A DNA stretch of 64,000 bases from Phaeovulum molybdatiresistens (GCF_023544865.1 NZ_JAMJFX010000005.1:62001-126000), one strand, 5' to 3'; shown: positions 53,507 through 62,864, numbered from the stretch's first letter. Notes: generated by a model not told the origin, from the sequence alone. A program made the numbers and translations.

Positions 53507-53743
53507 ATGCGCTGCGTTTTCGTTCAGTTCCGCTGCCAGCCCGGCAAGACCTATCAGGTCGCCAATGATATCTATGACCGCGAAGTGGTCAGCGAACTGT
53601 ATTCCACCAGCGGGGAGTATGACCTGCTGGCCAAGGTCTATATCCCCGAAGAGGCCGACGTCGGCCATTACCTGACCGAAAAGCTGTTCGACATTCCGGG
53701 GATCAACCGAACCCTGACCACGATGACCTTCAAGGCATTCTGA
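53507..53743 (+). CDS. stand-alone Lrp/AsnC ligand-binding (RAM) domain protein
   Basis: A 78-residue protein made only of the RAM fold of Lrp-type regulators: RCVFVQFRCQPGKTYQVAND, then STSGEYDLLAKVYIPEEAD and an INRTLTTMTFKAF end. There is no DNA-binding helix-turn-helix. Such single-domain proteins can bind amino acids or mix with full-length Lrp proteins. ATG 53507 has GGAGG 9 bases upstream; that site contains an earlier in-frame ATG (53495), which is thus unlikely. It is followed 13 bp later by an SDR gene, probably co-transcribed. Confidence 0.85.
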   Translation: MRCVFVQFRCQPGKTYQVANDIYDREVVSELYSTSGEYDLLAKVYIPEEADVGHYLTEKLFDIPGINRTLTTMTFKAF

Positions 53744-53755
53744 AAGGGCGACACA

Positions 53756-54487
53756 ATGGCGGTGATGGTGATCACGGGCGCAAGCTCGGGTATCGGGCGG
53801 GCGGTGGCCGAGGCGGCGCTGGCTGCGGGGTGGCAAGTGGCGCTTCTGGCGCGGCGCCAATCCCTGCTGGAGGAAATCGCGGCAGGCCGGGACGCGCTGG
53901 CGCATGGCTGCGACGTGACCGACCCGGCCAGCGTCGAGGCGGCCTTTGCGGCCACGGTCGCGCGCTTTGGCCGGATCGACGTGCTGTTCAACAATGCAGG
54001 CGTTTTCCCCAAGGGCGGGCTGATCGATGAAATCCCGCTGGAAGACTGGACCAATTCGGTCGCGGTCAACCTGACCGGCATGTTCCTGTGCGCCCGCGCG
54101 GCCTTTGCCCAGATGCGACGACAGGCGCCGCAGGGCGGGCGGATCATCAACAACGGCTCGATCGCGGCCACCGCGCCGCGGCCCGGATCGGTGTGCTACA
54201 GCACAACCAAACATGCGATCACCGGGCTGACCCGAACATTGGCGCTGGACGGGCGGCCCTTCAACATCGCCGCGGGCCAGATCGACGTGGGCAATGCGCG
54301 CACCGAACTGGCCGCGCGGATGGAAACCGGCGTCCTGCAGGCCGATGGCGCCATTCGCACCGAGCCGATGATGGAAACCGCCGATGTCGCGCGATCGGTG
54401 CTGCACATGGCCAGCCTGCCGGTCGGCGCGAATGTGTTGCAGATGACGGTGATGGCGACCAACATGCCCTATGTCGGGCGCGGCTAG
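53756..54487 (+). CDS. SDR-family oxidoreductase
   Basis: A 243-residue short-chain dehydrogenase: ITGASSGIGRAVAEAAL (residues 6-22), NNAGVFPKGG, the catalytic Ser in NNGSIAATAPRP, and Tyr/Lys in SVCYSTTKHAITG. An Arg after the second strand (LARRQSLLEE) suggests NADP(H) preference. The substrate is unknown. It pairs with the RAM-domain gene upstream. Its stop overlaps the convergent TIGR02186 gene by 4 bases. Confidence 0.87.
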   Translation: MAVMVITGASSGIGRAVAEAALAAGWQVALLARRQSLLEEIAAGRDALAHGCDVTDPASVEAAFAATVARFGRIDVLFNNAGVFPKGGLIDEIPLEDWTNSVAVNLTGMFLCARAAFAQMRRQAPQGGRIINNGSIAATAPRPGSVCYSTTKHAITGLTRTLALDGRPFNIAAGQIDVGNARTELAARMETGVLQADGAIRTEPMMETADVARSVLHMASLPVGANVLQMTVMATNMPYVGRG

Positions 54488-55239
54488 TTCCGGATCAGCC
54501 GGAACACCGCCGCCGCCGCCCATCCGGCGAACACCGCCAGCACCAGCGCGATCAGCCCGTACAGCGCGGGCTGTTCGCGCGATGTGACATAAAGCCAGCG
54601 TTCCACCCCGACCTTGCGCACATAGATCGCGGCGCGGTGCTGATCGACGACACGGCCGCCGCGCAGCAAGAAGATGCGGGTCTTGTAATCACCCTCGATC
54701 AGGTTGGCGGGCAGGCGGAAATCGGCCCGGAACAACGTATCCTCGACCAGGGTCACATGGCCTTCGGCCAGGCTGTAAAGCCCCTCGGCCTCACGGATTC
54801 GGACCAGCGCCTCGGTGAAAGGGCGCGTATCGTCAACCGCCAGCGGGCCGGCGAAGGCGCGCACCGCCAGCGGCACGGAAATGCGCTGGGTCACATCCTC
54901 TTCCGGGGTCAGGATCTGGCCGATCGGGCCCGAGGTCGCCACCGCATAGAAGGTGGGGGCAGCGGCGATGCCCACGGATTCGGTATTGACCCAGATCCCC
55001 GCCTCGCGCGATTTGCGCCGGATGGTGACCCCGGCCGAGGGCCCTTCCAGCGTCACGATCACCTCAAGGGGCGGGCCTTCGGGCAGCGCCTCAAAGCGTT
55101 TGACGGCGCCATAGATCAGGATTTCGGACCCGTCAAAGCTTGCCGTGATACCGATGTTGTCGCGGCTGAGCCCGGCCACCACCTCTTCGGCGCGGGCGGG
55201 AAGCGCCAGGCACAGCAGCAGGGCCAGCGCGCGGATCAT
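54484..55239 (-). CDS. TIGR02186 family membrane-anchored protein
   Basis: A 251-residue protein with a signal peptide (MIRALALLLCLALPARAEEV), a long beta-rich periplasmic domain, and a single C-terminal membrane helix (LYGLIALVLAVFAGWAAAAV). The segment GLSRDNIGITASFDGSEILI matches the alphaproteobacterial family TIGR02186 ('Alph_Pro_TM'), which I recall as regularly following a TauE/SafE permease, as here with an ATGA overlap. It may be a periplasmic partner for the anion exporter; not established. Confidence 0.85.
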   Translation of the reverse strand: MIRALALLLCLALPARAEEVVAGLSRDNIGITASFDGSEILIYGAVKRFEALPEGPPLEVIVTLEGPSAGVTIRRKSREAGIWVNTESVGIAAAPTFYAVATSGPIGQILTPEEDVTQRISVPLAVRAFAGPLAVDDTRPFTEALVRIREAEGLYSLAEGHVTLVEDTLFRADFRLPANLIEGDYKTRIFLLRGGRVVDQHRAAIYVRKVGVERWLYVTSREQPALYGLIALVLAVFAGWAAAAVFRLIRN

Positions 55240-56153
55240 GCCCCGGTCCCCGCCGTCAGGGAATACAGTTCCGCCGGGCGCAGCAGCAGATCCAGCGCGA
55301 TCTTGCCCGCCACCGCCAGCACCAGAAGCGCCAGCAGGATGCGCAGCTGTTCCGCCTTCAGCCGCGCGCCCATGCGCGACCCGATCTGCGCGCCCACCAC
55401 CCCGCCGATGATCAGCACCAGCGCCAGCATGACATCGACCGACTGGTTGGTGATCGCATGCAACAGCGTGGTGAAGGCCGCGGTAAAGATGATCTGGAAC
55501 AGCGATGTGCCGATCACCACCTTGGTCGGCATCCCCAGCAGATAGATCATCGCCGGCACCATGATAAAACCGCCGCCCACCCCCATGATCGCGGCCAGAA
55601 CCCCCACCACCAGCCCGACCAGAATCGGCGGGATAACCGAGATATACAGCCCCGAGGCGCGAAATTTGATTTTGAACGGAAGCCGGTGCACCCAGATGTG
55701 CTGATGGCGTTTCACGGGCTTGGTCGCCTTGCGCGCCCGGTTCATCGCGCGCAGCGATTCCTGGAACATCAGCACCCCGATCGACCCCAGCAGCAGCACA
55801 TAGGCCAGCTGCACCGCCAGGTCGATCTGGCCCAACCGCGCCAGAATGTTGAACACCCAGACCCCCAGCGCCGATCCCAGAAGCCCCCCCACCAGCAGCA
55901 CAAGGCCCATGGGCACATCCACAGCCTTGCGCTTGAACTGCGCCAGCACCCCCGAAACGGATGAGGCCACCACCTGATTGGCCCCCGTCGCCACCGCCAC
56001 CATGGGCGGGATCCCGATGAAGAACAGCAAGGGCGTGATCAGGAACCCGCCGCCGACGCCGAACAGGCCGGACAAAAGCCCGACAAGCCCGCCCAGCCCC
56101 AGCACAGTGAAGGCATTGACGGCGACCTCGGCGATGGGAAGATAGATCTGCAT
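55236..56153 (-). CDS. TSUP family (TauE/SafE) anion permease
   Basis: A 305-residue polytopic protein with about eight to nine membrane helices. The paired repeats are clear: GLGGLVGLLSGLFGVGGGFLI near the start and VGVLAAIMGVGGGFIMVPAM in the second half, the double 'GxGGGF' signature of TSUP transporters. These export sulfite, sulfoacetate or related organosulfur anions. It is co-transcribed with the TIGR02186 gene (4-bp overlap). Confidence 0.9.
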   Translation of the reverse strand: MQIYLPIAEVAVNAFTVLGLGGLVGLLSGLFGVGGGFLITPLLFFIGIPPMVAVATGANQVVASSVSGVLAQFKRKAVDVPMGLVLLVGGLLGSALGVWVFNILARLGQIDLAVQLAYVLLLGSIGVLMFQESLRAMNRARKATKPVKRHQHIWVHRLPFKIKFRASGLYISVIPPILVGLVVGVLAAIMGVGGGFIMVPAMIYLLGMPTKVVIGTSLFQIIFTAAFTTLLHAITNQSVDVMLALVLIIGGVVGAQIGSRMGARLKAEQLRILLALLVLAVAGKIALDLLLRPAELYSLTAGTGA

Positions 56154-56233
56154 GGCAGGTCCGGCGCGGGGGGTGTTGGTTCAGTCATGCCCTCCGGGGG
56201 GGGCAGAGTCAAACCCCCGGGGCCGCGATGCGG

Positions 56234-57034
56234 TCACAGATCGCGCAGATAGCGCCGCAGCACGGTTTCCAGTTTCGCCGCGCCCAACGGGGCCACCGCC
56301 TTGGTCTGGTCATGGCTGATCTGTTCATCCGCCATGCCCGCGCCCATGTTGGTGATCACCGACACTGCCGCGACCCGCAGGCCCAGGAACCGAGCCAGGA
56401 TCACCTCGGGCACGGTGGACATGCCGACCGCATCGGCGCCCAGAATGCGCGCGGCGCGGATTTCTGCCGGGGTTTCGAACGAGGGGCCGGAAAACCAGCA
56501 ATACACCCCCTCGGGCAGGTCCACGCCTTCGGCCTGTGCCGCCGCCGACAGGCCCGCGCGCAGCCCCGCGTCATGCGCCGCCGTCATCGGCACAAAGCGC
56601 GCATCGGTCGGCTCGCCGATCAGGGGGTTGGTGCCGGCAAAGGCGATGTGATCGTTCAACATCATCAACCCGCCGGGCCGGATGTCATCGCGCAGCGACC
56701 CGGCGGCATTGGTCAGCAACAGGCTGTCGCAGCCCAGATCGCGCAGAATTTCCAGCGGCAGGCGCATCTCGGCGGGGTTGCCGTGTTCATAGTAATGCGC
56801 CCGCCCGCCAAAGACAGCCACGCGCACGCCTTCCAGATCACCGATCACCAGCCGCGGATTGTGGCCCGACACGCCCGTCTGCGGAAAACCCGGCAGATCA
56901 GAATAGGGGATGGCCACGCCCTGGACCTGATCCGCCAGATGGCCCAGCCCGGACCCAAGGATCAGCCCCAGCCGGGGCGGTTCGTCCCCGGCGCGGGATT
57001 GGATCAGACGGGCAAGCTCAGCGCTCTTTGACAT
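56234..57034 (-). CDS. purine-nucleoside phosphorylase
   Basis: A 266-residue trimeric-type (PNP/MTAP family) phosphorylase that splits purine nucleosides with phosphate to base and ribose-1-phosphate. Motifs: LGLILGSGLGHLADQV (phosphate loop), FGGRAHYYEHGNP, LTNAAGSLRDDI, and GPSFETPAEIRAARILGADA with VGMSTVPE. The GGAGAG site precedes ATG 57034. The start lies inside the preceding permease gene (overlap 17 bp), so uptake and phosphorolysis are translationally coupled. It is the last gene of the BMP transporter operon. Confidence 0.93.
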   Translation of the reverse strand: MSKSAELARLIQSRAGDEPPRLGLILGSGLGHLADQVQGVAIPYSDLPGFPQTGVSGHNPRLVIGDLEGVRVAVFGGRAHYYEHGNPAEMRLPLEILRDLGCDSLLLTNAAGSLRDDIRPGGLMMLNDHIAFAGTNPLIGEPTDARFVPMTAAHDAGLRAGLSAAAQAEGVDLPEGVYCWFSGPSFETPAEIRAARILGADAVGMSTVPEVILARFLGLRVAAVSVITNMGAGMADEQISHDQTKAVAPLGAAKLETVLRRYLRDL

Positions 57035-57986
57035 AGGGCTCTCCGCCCGCGCGCGGCGGGATGGCCTTGCCGATGAAGCCGGCAAGGATGACGACGGTCA
57101 GGATATAGGGCAGCGCCTGCATGAACTGCACCGGCAGGGTGATGATGCCCAGATCAAGGTTCTGGTAACGGTTCGCGATCGCCTCAAGGAAGCCGAACAG
57201 CATCGTGGCGCCCAGCGCGGGCAAAGGCTTCCACTTGGCGAAAATCAACGCCGCCAGCGCGATAAAGCCGCGTCCGGCGGTCATTTCCTTCACAAATCCA
57301 GCAGAAAGCCCGGTGGCCAGATAGGCACCGGCAAGCCCGGTCAGAAAGCCGGTGATCGCCACGGCCGTATAGCGCAGCCGCACCACCGAAATGCCCGCGG
57401 TATCCACGGCGGCCGGGTTTTCCCCCACCGCCCGCAGCCGCAGGCCAAAGCGCGTGCGGTAAAGCGCCCACCAGGTCAGCGGGACCATCGCGAAGGCGAC
57501 ATAGACCAGGATCGTGTGCCCCGAGATCAGTTCATGATAGATCGGGCCCAGGATCGGCACATCACGCAGCGCCTCGGCACCCGGCAGGTGGATCGGTTCG
57601 AACCGGCCGCCGCCCATCAGCTGCGGCGTGCGACCACCCTGCTGAAACCAACTTTGCGCGATCAGCACCGTAAACCCCGAGGCGAGGAAATTCACCGCGA
57701 CCCCGGAAATCAGCTGATTACCGCGGAAAGTGATCGAGGCCAGCCCATGCACCGCGGCCAACGCCATCGCCCCGCCGACACCCGCCATCAGCCCCAGCCA
57801 GACCGATCCGGTGACCGCCGCCACCGCCCCGGAAAAGAAAGCCGACATCAGCATCTTGCCTTCCAGCCCGATGTCGAAGATCCCGGCGCGTTCCGAATAC
57901 AGCCCCGCCAGACAGGCCAGGAGCAGGGGCACCCCAAGGCGCACGGTGGAATCGAGGATCTGGATCAGCGTCGCAAAATCCATCAC
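57018..57986 (-). CDS. nucleoside ABC transporter permease 2
   Basis: A 322-residue inner-membrane permease of the branched-chain/ribose family with about eight helices. The segment ERAGIFDIGLEGKMLMSAFF is the signature of BmpA-linked nucleoside permeases (YufQ/NupQ type). It forms a heterodimer with the permease at 57983, which it overlaps by 4 bases. Confidence 0.92.
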   Translation of the reverse strand: MMDFATLIQILDSTVRLGVPLLLACLAGLYSERAGIFDIGLEGKMLMSAFFSGAVAAVTGSVWLGLMAGVGGAMALAAVHGLASITFRGNQLISGVAVNFLASGFTVLIAQSWFQQGGRTPQLMGGGRFEPIHLPGAEALRDVPILGPIYHELISGHTILVYVAFAMVPLTWWALYRTRFGLRLRAVGENPAAVDTAGISVVRLRYTAVAITGFLTGLAGAYLATGLSAGFVKEMTAGRGFIALAALIFAKWKPLPALGATMLFGFLEAIANRYQNLDLGIITLPVQFMQALPYILTVVILAGFIGKAIPPRAGGEPYVKER

Positions 57987-59068
57987 TTCGCCCCCTGTTT
58001 CACGAAAAGCCGCGCAACGGGGCGGCGGACCATGTTGTCCAAAGCCCCGGTGAACAGGATCACCAGCGCCTGGATCACGGTGATCAGCTCACGCGGGATT
58101 GAGGTTTCCAGCGCCAGTTCCGCCCCGCCTTGATAGAGGAACCCGAACAGGATCGCGGCAAGCAGCACCCCTACCGGATGGTTGCGCCCCATCAGCGCCA
58201 CCGCGATGCCGATGAAGCCCGCCCCTTCGACCGCGTTCAGAACCAGTCGCTCGGCCTCGCCCATGACGTTGTTGATCGCCATCATCCCGGCCAGCGCGCC
58301 GGAAATCAGCATGGAAACCATGACAATCTTGTAGGGCGAAATGCCCGCGTAGCGCGCCGCCGGTTCCGATTTGCCAAAGGCCCGGATCTCATACCCCAGC
58401 CGCGTGCGCCAGATCAGCAGCCAGACAAAGACGCAGGCCGCCAGCGCGATGAAGAAGGTGACATTGGCCGGGGTGGACCGCAGGAACATGCCCCCGATCA
58501 GCGGCAGATCGTGGAACGAGGGCAGTTTCGCCCCTTCGGGAAAGCGGGCCGAGGCCGGGTCCATGCTGCCCACGGGGCGCAGCACATTGACCAGGATGTA
58601 ATTCAGCAATGACGCGCCGATGAAGTTGAACATGATCGTGGTGATCACGATATGGCTGCCGCGCCGGGCCTGAAGCCAGGCCGGTATCGCCGCCCAGGCC
58701 GCGCCAAAGACCGCCGCGCCCAGGGATGCCGCCAGAAGCGCCACCGTCCAATGCGGCCAGGGCAGCGCAAGACAGACCAGCGCCACGCCCAGCCCCCCCA
58801 GCGTCGCCTGCCCCTCGCCGCCGATGTTGAACTGGCTGGCGTGGAAGGCAACCGCGACGGCCAGTCCGGTAAAGATGAAATTGGTGGCGTAATACAGCGT
58901 GTAACCCCAGCCATAGGCCGACCCCAGCGCGCCGGTGACCATCACGTCCAGTGCGCGCAACGGGTCTTCGCCGATCGCCAGGATCACCAGCCCCGAGATC
59001 ACGAAGGCGATCACCAGATTGATCAGCGGGATCAGAGCCAGATCGGCCCATTTCGGCATCTTGTCCAT
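57983..59068 (-). CDS. nucleoside ABC transporter permease 1
   Basis: A 361-residue permease (YufP/NupP type) with about nine to ten helices; FHASQFNIGGEGQATLGGLG is the family signature. Together with the permease at 57018 it forms the channel for the nucleosides delivered by the binding protein at 60641. Its start codon shares a base with the ATPase stop. Confidence 0.92.
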   Translation of the reverse strand: MDKMPKWADLALIPLINLVIAFVISGLVILAIGEDPLRALDVMVTGALGSAYGWGYTLYYATNFIFTGLAVAVAFHASQFNIGGEGQATLGGLGVALVCLALPWPHWTVALLAASLGAAVFGAAWAAIPAWLQARRGSHIVITTIMFNFIGASLLNYILVNVLRPVGSMDPASARFPEGAKLPSFHDLPLIGGMFLRSTPANVTFFIALAACVFVWLLIWRTRLGYEIRAFGKSEPAARYAGISPYKIVMVSMLISGALAGMMAINNVMGEAERLVLNAVEGAGFIGIAVALMGRNHPVGVLLAAILFGFLYQGGAELALETSIPRELITVIQALVILFTGALDNMVRRPVARLFVKQGAK

Positions 59069-60633
59069 CAGTTGACCACCCCGGCCATCATCAGGCCCAG
59101 TTCGCGTTCATCGGTCTGGTCGGGCAGGCGTTCGCCCATGATGCGGCCGTCGAACATCACCGCGATCCGGTCCGACAGGCCCAGGATCTCATCCAGCTCG
59201 ACTGACACCAGCAGCACCGCCTTGCCCGCGTCGCGCAACTCGACAATGCGGCGGTGGATGAACTCGATCGCGCCGATGTCCACGCCGCGCGTGGGCTGGC
59301 CGACCAACAACAGGTCGGGGTTGCGCTCGATCTCTCGCGCAAGGACGATCTTTTGCTGATTGCCACCGGAAAAGGACTTGGCCGGCAGTGTCGGGATCGG
59401 CGGGCGCACGTCGAAGCGTTCCATCTTGCCCTGCGTTTCGGCCAGCAGCGCGGCGTTATCCATCAACAACGCGTTCTTCTGATATTCCGGCGCATTGTGA
59501 TAACCGAAAGCCACGTTTTCCCAGGCCGTGAAATCCATGATCAGGCCCAGCGACTGGCGATCTTCGGGGACATGGGCGATGCCGCGCGCGCGCCGGGTCT
59601 GGCCGTTGGAATGCTTGCCGGTCAGGTCGATCTCTTGCCCGTTGACCCGCACGGTCCCGGTCGCCGTGCCATAGCCGCCCAACACCCGCAGCAGATCCGA
59701 CTGGCCGTTGCCCGCCACGCCCGCGATGCCCAGCACCTCGCCCGCGCGGATGGTCAGGTTGATGCCGCGCAGCCGTTCGACCCCGTCTTCATCCACGACC
59801 CGCAGGTTTTCGACCTCAAGCACGGTCTTGCCGGGGTTGGCGGGGCCCTTGGGCACATGCAGCAGAACCTTGCGGCCCACCATCAGTTCGGCCAGCTGTT
59901 CGGGGCTGGACTCGGCGGTCTTGACCGTCGCCGTCATTTCACCCCGGCGCATCACGCTGACGGTATCGGTGATCTCCATGATCTCGCGCAGCTTGTGGGT
60001 GATCAGGATGATCGTCTTGCCCTGTTCGCGCAGGTTGGCAAGGATACGGAACAGGTGATCCGCCTCGGCCGGGGTCAGCACGCCGGTCGGTTCGTCCAGG
60101 ATCAGGATATCCGCCTGCCGATACAGCGCCTTGAGGATTTCCACGCGCTGCTGATGGCCGACCGAAAGGTCCTCGACCACCGCGTCGGGATCGACATCCA
60201 GTTCATATTCCTCGGCCAGTTGCGCCAGAACCTTGCGCGCCTTGGCCAGCGAGGGGCGCAGCATCGCGCCCTCTTCCACGCCAAGGATGACGTTTTCCAG
60301 AACGGTGAAATTCTGCACCAGCTTGAAATGCTGGAACACCATGCCGATGCCGGCGCGGATCGCGGCCTGGCTGTCGGGGATCGACACGGGACGACCGTGG
60401 ATCACGATTTCGCCCGCGTCGGCCTTGTAGAAGCCGTACAGGATCGACATCAGCGTGGATTTGCCCGCGCCGTTTTCGCCGATGATGCCGTGGATCGTAC
60501 CGGGCATCACCCGGATCGAAATGTTCTTGTTGGCCTGAACCGGACCGAAAGACTTGGAAATCCCCCGCAATTCGATTGCGGGGGCACTGGGGGCGGCAGT
60601 CTCCTGCCGCCCCGGGGATTGCGTCACGACCAT
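59068..60633 (-). CDS. nucleoside ABC transporter ATPase, double-domain
   Basis: A 521-residue tandem ABC ATPase, typical of BMP/ribose-type importers. The first domain has a complete Walker A GENGAGKSTLMSILYGF (about residue 53), a weak signature LSVGHQQRVEILKALY, and Walker B DILILDEPTGVLTP. The second has a degenerate Walker A (GVAGNGQSDLLRVLGG) but an intact signature SFSGGNQQKIVLAREI. It powers the two permeases encoded next and begins 7 bp after the binding-protein gene. Confidence 0.94.
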   Translation of the reverse strand: MVVTQSPGRQETAAPSAPAIELRGISKSFGPVQANKNISIRVMPGTIHGIIGENGAGKSTLMSILYGFYKADAGEIVIHGRPVSIPDSQAAIRAGIGMVFQHFKLVQNFTVLENVILGVEEGAMLRPSLAKARKVLAQLAEEYELDVDPDAVVEDLSVGHQQRVEILKALYRQADILILDEPTGVLTPAEADHLFRILANLREQGKTIILITHKLREIMEITDTVSVMRRGEMTATVKTAESSPEQLAELMVGRKVLLHVPKGPANPGKTVLEVENLRVVDEDGVERLRGINLTIRAGEVLGIAGVAGNGQSDLLRVLGGYGTATGTVRVNGQEIDLTGKHSNGQTRRARGIAHVPEDRQSLGLIMDFTAWENVAFGYHNAPEYQKNALLMDNAALLAETQGKMERFDVRPPIPTLPAKSFSGGNQQKIVLAREIERNPDLLLVGQPTRGVDIGAIEFIHRRIVELRDAGKAVLLVSVELDEILGLSDRIAVMFDGRIMGERLPDQTDERELGLMMAGVVN

Positions 60634-60640
60634 GCCGCGA

Positions 60641-61630
60641 TCACTCGACCGGGCAGGTGTTGTCGGTCATGTAATCATGAACCTTGATCTCGCCGGAAAC
60701 GATGCGGGCGGTGGCTTCGTCCAGCGCGGCCTTCATGTCATCGGTCACAAGCGCTGCATTGTTGTCATCCAGCGCATAGCCGACGCCTTCCTTGGCAAGG
60801 TCCATCACCTCAAGGCCCAGCGTCATCTCGGTGCCGGCCATGAACGCCTCATAGACGGAGTTGTCGACGCGCTTGACCATCGAGGTCAGCACTTTGCCCG
60901 GGTGCAGGTGGTTCTGGTTGCTGTCCACGCCGATCGACAGGATGCCCTCATCCGCGGCGGCCTGCAGCACACCGATGCCGGTGCCGCCTGCTGCGGCATA
61001 GACCACATCGGCCCCCTGGCTGATCTGCGCCTTGGTCAGTTCGGCGCCCTTCACCGGGTCATTCCAGGCCGCGGGCGTGGTGCCGGTCATGTTCTGGATG
61101 ACCTTGGCATCGGGATTGGCGGCCTTGACGCCCTGCACATAGCCGCAGGCGAATTTACGGATCAGCGGAATGTCCATCCCGCCGATGAAGCCCACGGTGC
61201 CAGATTTCGACGCCATCGCCGCCATCATGCCCACCAGGTAGGATCCCTGTTCCTCGGTGAAGACGACCGATTTCACGTTGGGCTGGTCCACGACCATGTC
61301 GATGATCGCGAATTTGGTATCCGGGTAATCCGGCGCGACGGTGTTCAGAACATCGCCAAAGGCAAAGCCGGTCATCACGATCGGATTCGACCCCGATTCC
61401 GCCAACCGGCGCAGGGCCTGTTCACGCTGCGCCTCGGATTGCATTTCCAGTTCCTTGTAGGAACCGCCGGTTTCCTGCACCCAGCGCTGCGCGCCGTTAT
61501 AAGCCGCCTCGTTGAAGGATTTATCAAATTTGCCGCCAAGATCATAGACAAGCGCCGGATCGGCCAAGGCCGCGCCGCTGCAAAGCGCCAGCGTGGCTGC
61601 CGCGCCAAGAAACTGTTTCATCAGGGTCAT
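60641..61630 (-). CDS. BMP family nucleoside-binding protein
   Basis: A 329-residue periplasmic substrate-binding protein. The signal peptide KQFLGAAATLALCSGAALA precedes DPALVYDLGGKFDKSFNEAA, where the D-L-G-G-x-x-D-x-S-F-N motif is diagnostic for BMP/Med proteins that bind purine nucleosides. GVDSNQNHLHPGKVLTSMVK follows near the C-terminus. The start at 61630 has GGAG 6 bases upstream. It is the first gene of the operon ending in purine-nucleoside phosphorylase, which fixes the probable substrate class. Confidence 0.93.
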   Translation of the reverse strand: MTLMKQFLGAAATLALCSGAALADPALVYDLGGKFDKSFNEAAYNGAQRWVQETGGSYKELEMQSEAQREQALRRLAESGSNPIVMTGFAFGDVLNTVAPDYPDTKFAIIDMVVDQPNVKSVVFTEEQGSYLVGMMAAMASKSGTVGFIGGMDIPLIRKFACGYVQGVKAANPDAKVIQNMTGTTPAAWNDPVKGAELTKAQISQGADVVYAAAGGTGIGVLQAAADEGILSIGVDSNQNHLHPGKVLTSMVKRVDNSVYEAFMAGTEMTLGLEVMDLAKEGVGYALDDNNAALVTDDMKAALDEATARIVSGEIKVHDYMTDNTCPVE

Positions 61631-61783
61631 CGCTTACTCCCGGTCGATGTGCGGCACCCCTGCGGGCGCCCGTTGGCGGGCAAAAGACCCGCGGACCATT
61701 GGAATTAGGGCCGAGACGGGCGGGGCGGTCAAGCGCGATTTTTGCCGCGCCACCCGCTTGTTAGGCGAAATTTGTCCAGCCGG

Positions 61784-62209
61784 TCAGGCGCCCGCGCCGT
61801 CAAGCGCCAGCGTCAGCACCAGCGCATCTTCGGCCCGGCCGTCGGGATGGCGGTAATAGCCGCGCCGCCGCCCGGCCGCCTGCCAGCCACAGGCGGCGTA
61901 AAGCGCACGGGCCGGTTCATTGCCCTCGGCCACCTCCAGGAACGCACTTTGTGCGCCCCTTGCGCGCGCCTCGGCGGCGAATTGCGCCACAAGCGCGCGA
62001 CCGCTGCCCTGACGACGCGCCAGCGGATCGACGGCGACGGTCAGCAATTCCGCCTCGCCCGCAATCACGCGGCCCAGAAGAACCCCCGACGATTCGGTCA
62101 GCAGAAAGGCACCGGGCGCGGCCAGCAGGCCGGCGAATTCCGCCGCCGTCCAGGGCCGCGGCGTGACAAAGCAGCGCGCATGCAGCGCGGCAAGATCGTC
62201 GGGGGTCAT
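61784..62209 (-). CDS. rimI: GNAT acetyltransferase, RimI-like
   Basis: A 141-residue N-acetyltransferase of the RimI type, which acetylates the N-terminus of ribosomal protein S18. The acetyl-CoA site is VAVDPLARRQGSGRALVAQF, with FLEVAEGNEPARALYAACGW behind it. Placement right after tsaB is the classical arrangement. ATG 62209 is chosen, one base after the tsaB stop; TTG 62218 is an alternative overlapping start. Confidence 0.87.
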   Translation of the reverse strand: MTPDDLAALHARCFVTPRPWTAAEFAGLLAAPGAFLLTESSGVLLGRVIAGEAELLTVAVDPLARRQGSGRALVAQFAAEARARGAQSAFLEVAEGNEPARALYAACGWQAAGRRRGYYRHPDGRAEDALVLTLALDGAGA

Positions 62210-62210
62210 G

Positions 62211-62864
62211 CTAGCCAAGAATCACCGGGGGCGGGTCAGACGGCGGCGCCGCATCCGCCCCGCGCAGATAAAGCGGCGCCGGGCGGGCACCGGGCGCGCC
62301 GCGCCGCAAAAGGGCCTCGCGGGCGATCGCCTCGGCCAGGGGCATGACCGGGCCCAGAACATGCGCCCCGCGCAGATGCGCCGCCGCGATCGCCGCCGCG
62401 GTCCCCGTCACCACCTGCCCCTTCAGGACCGCCGGCAGATCGGCCAGCGCGGCCAGCGCGGGCGGGCTGGTGCCGTCATCGGTGAAATGCTGCCAATAGA
62501 CCATGTCGCGCCGGGCATCCTCGATCACCGCGATGGGGCGCGGCTGGCCCAGCGCCCGCGCCTCCAGCGTGCTGACGCCCACCGCGGGAATGCCCAGCGC
62601 CAGCGCAAGACCCCGCGCCGCGGCCACTGCGATACGCACGCCGGTGAAATTGCCCGGGCCAATCCCCACGCCCAGCACCGCAAGATCGCGCCAGCCGATC
62701 CCGGCCTCGGCCAGCATCTCTTCCATCATCGGCATCAGCCGTTCGGCCTGTCCCTTGGACATTTCCTCCAGCTGGGCCGCGATCAGGCGGTCGCCGGCAA
62801 GCAAAGCGGCCGCGCAATGCGCGGCCGATGTGTCAAAGCCCAGGATCAGCGGTTCAGCCGGCAA
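62211..62864 (-). CDS. tsaB: tRNA threonylcarbamoyladenosine biosynthesis protein TsaB
   Basis: A 217-residue ASKHA-fold protein that partners TsaD and TsaE in making the t6A modification at A37 of ANN-decoding tRNAs. N-terminal LILGFDTSAAHCAAALL and VGIGPGNFTGVRIAVAAARG are the family signatures. It overlaps the Nfu gene upstream by 11 bases and abuts rimI downstream. Confidence 0.94.
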   Translation of the reverse strand: MPAEPLILGFDTSAAHCAAALLAGDRLIAAQLEEMSKGQAERLMPMMEEMLAEAGIGWRDLAVLGVGIGPGNFTGVRIAVAAARGLALALGIPAVGVSTLEARALGQPRPIAVIEDARRDMVYWQHFTDDGTSPPALAALADLPAVLKGQVVTGTAAAIAAAHLRGAHVLGPVMPLAEAIAREALLRRGAPGARPAPLYLRGADAAPPSDPPPVILG

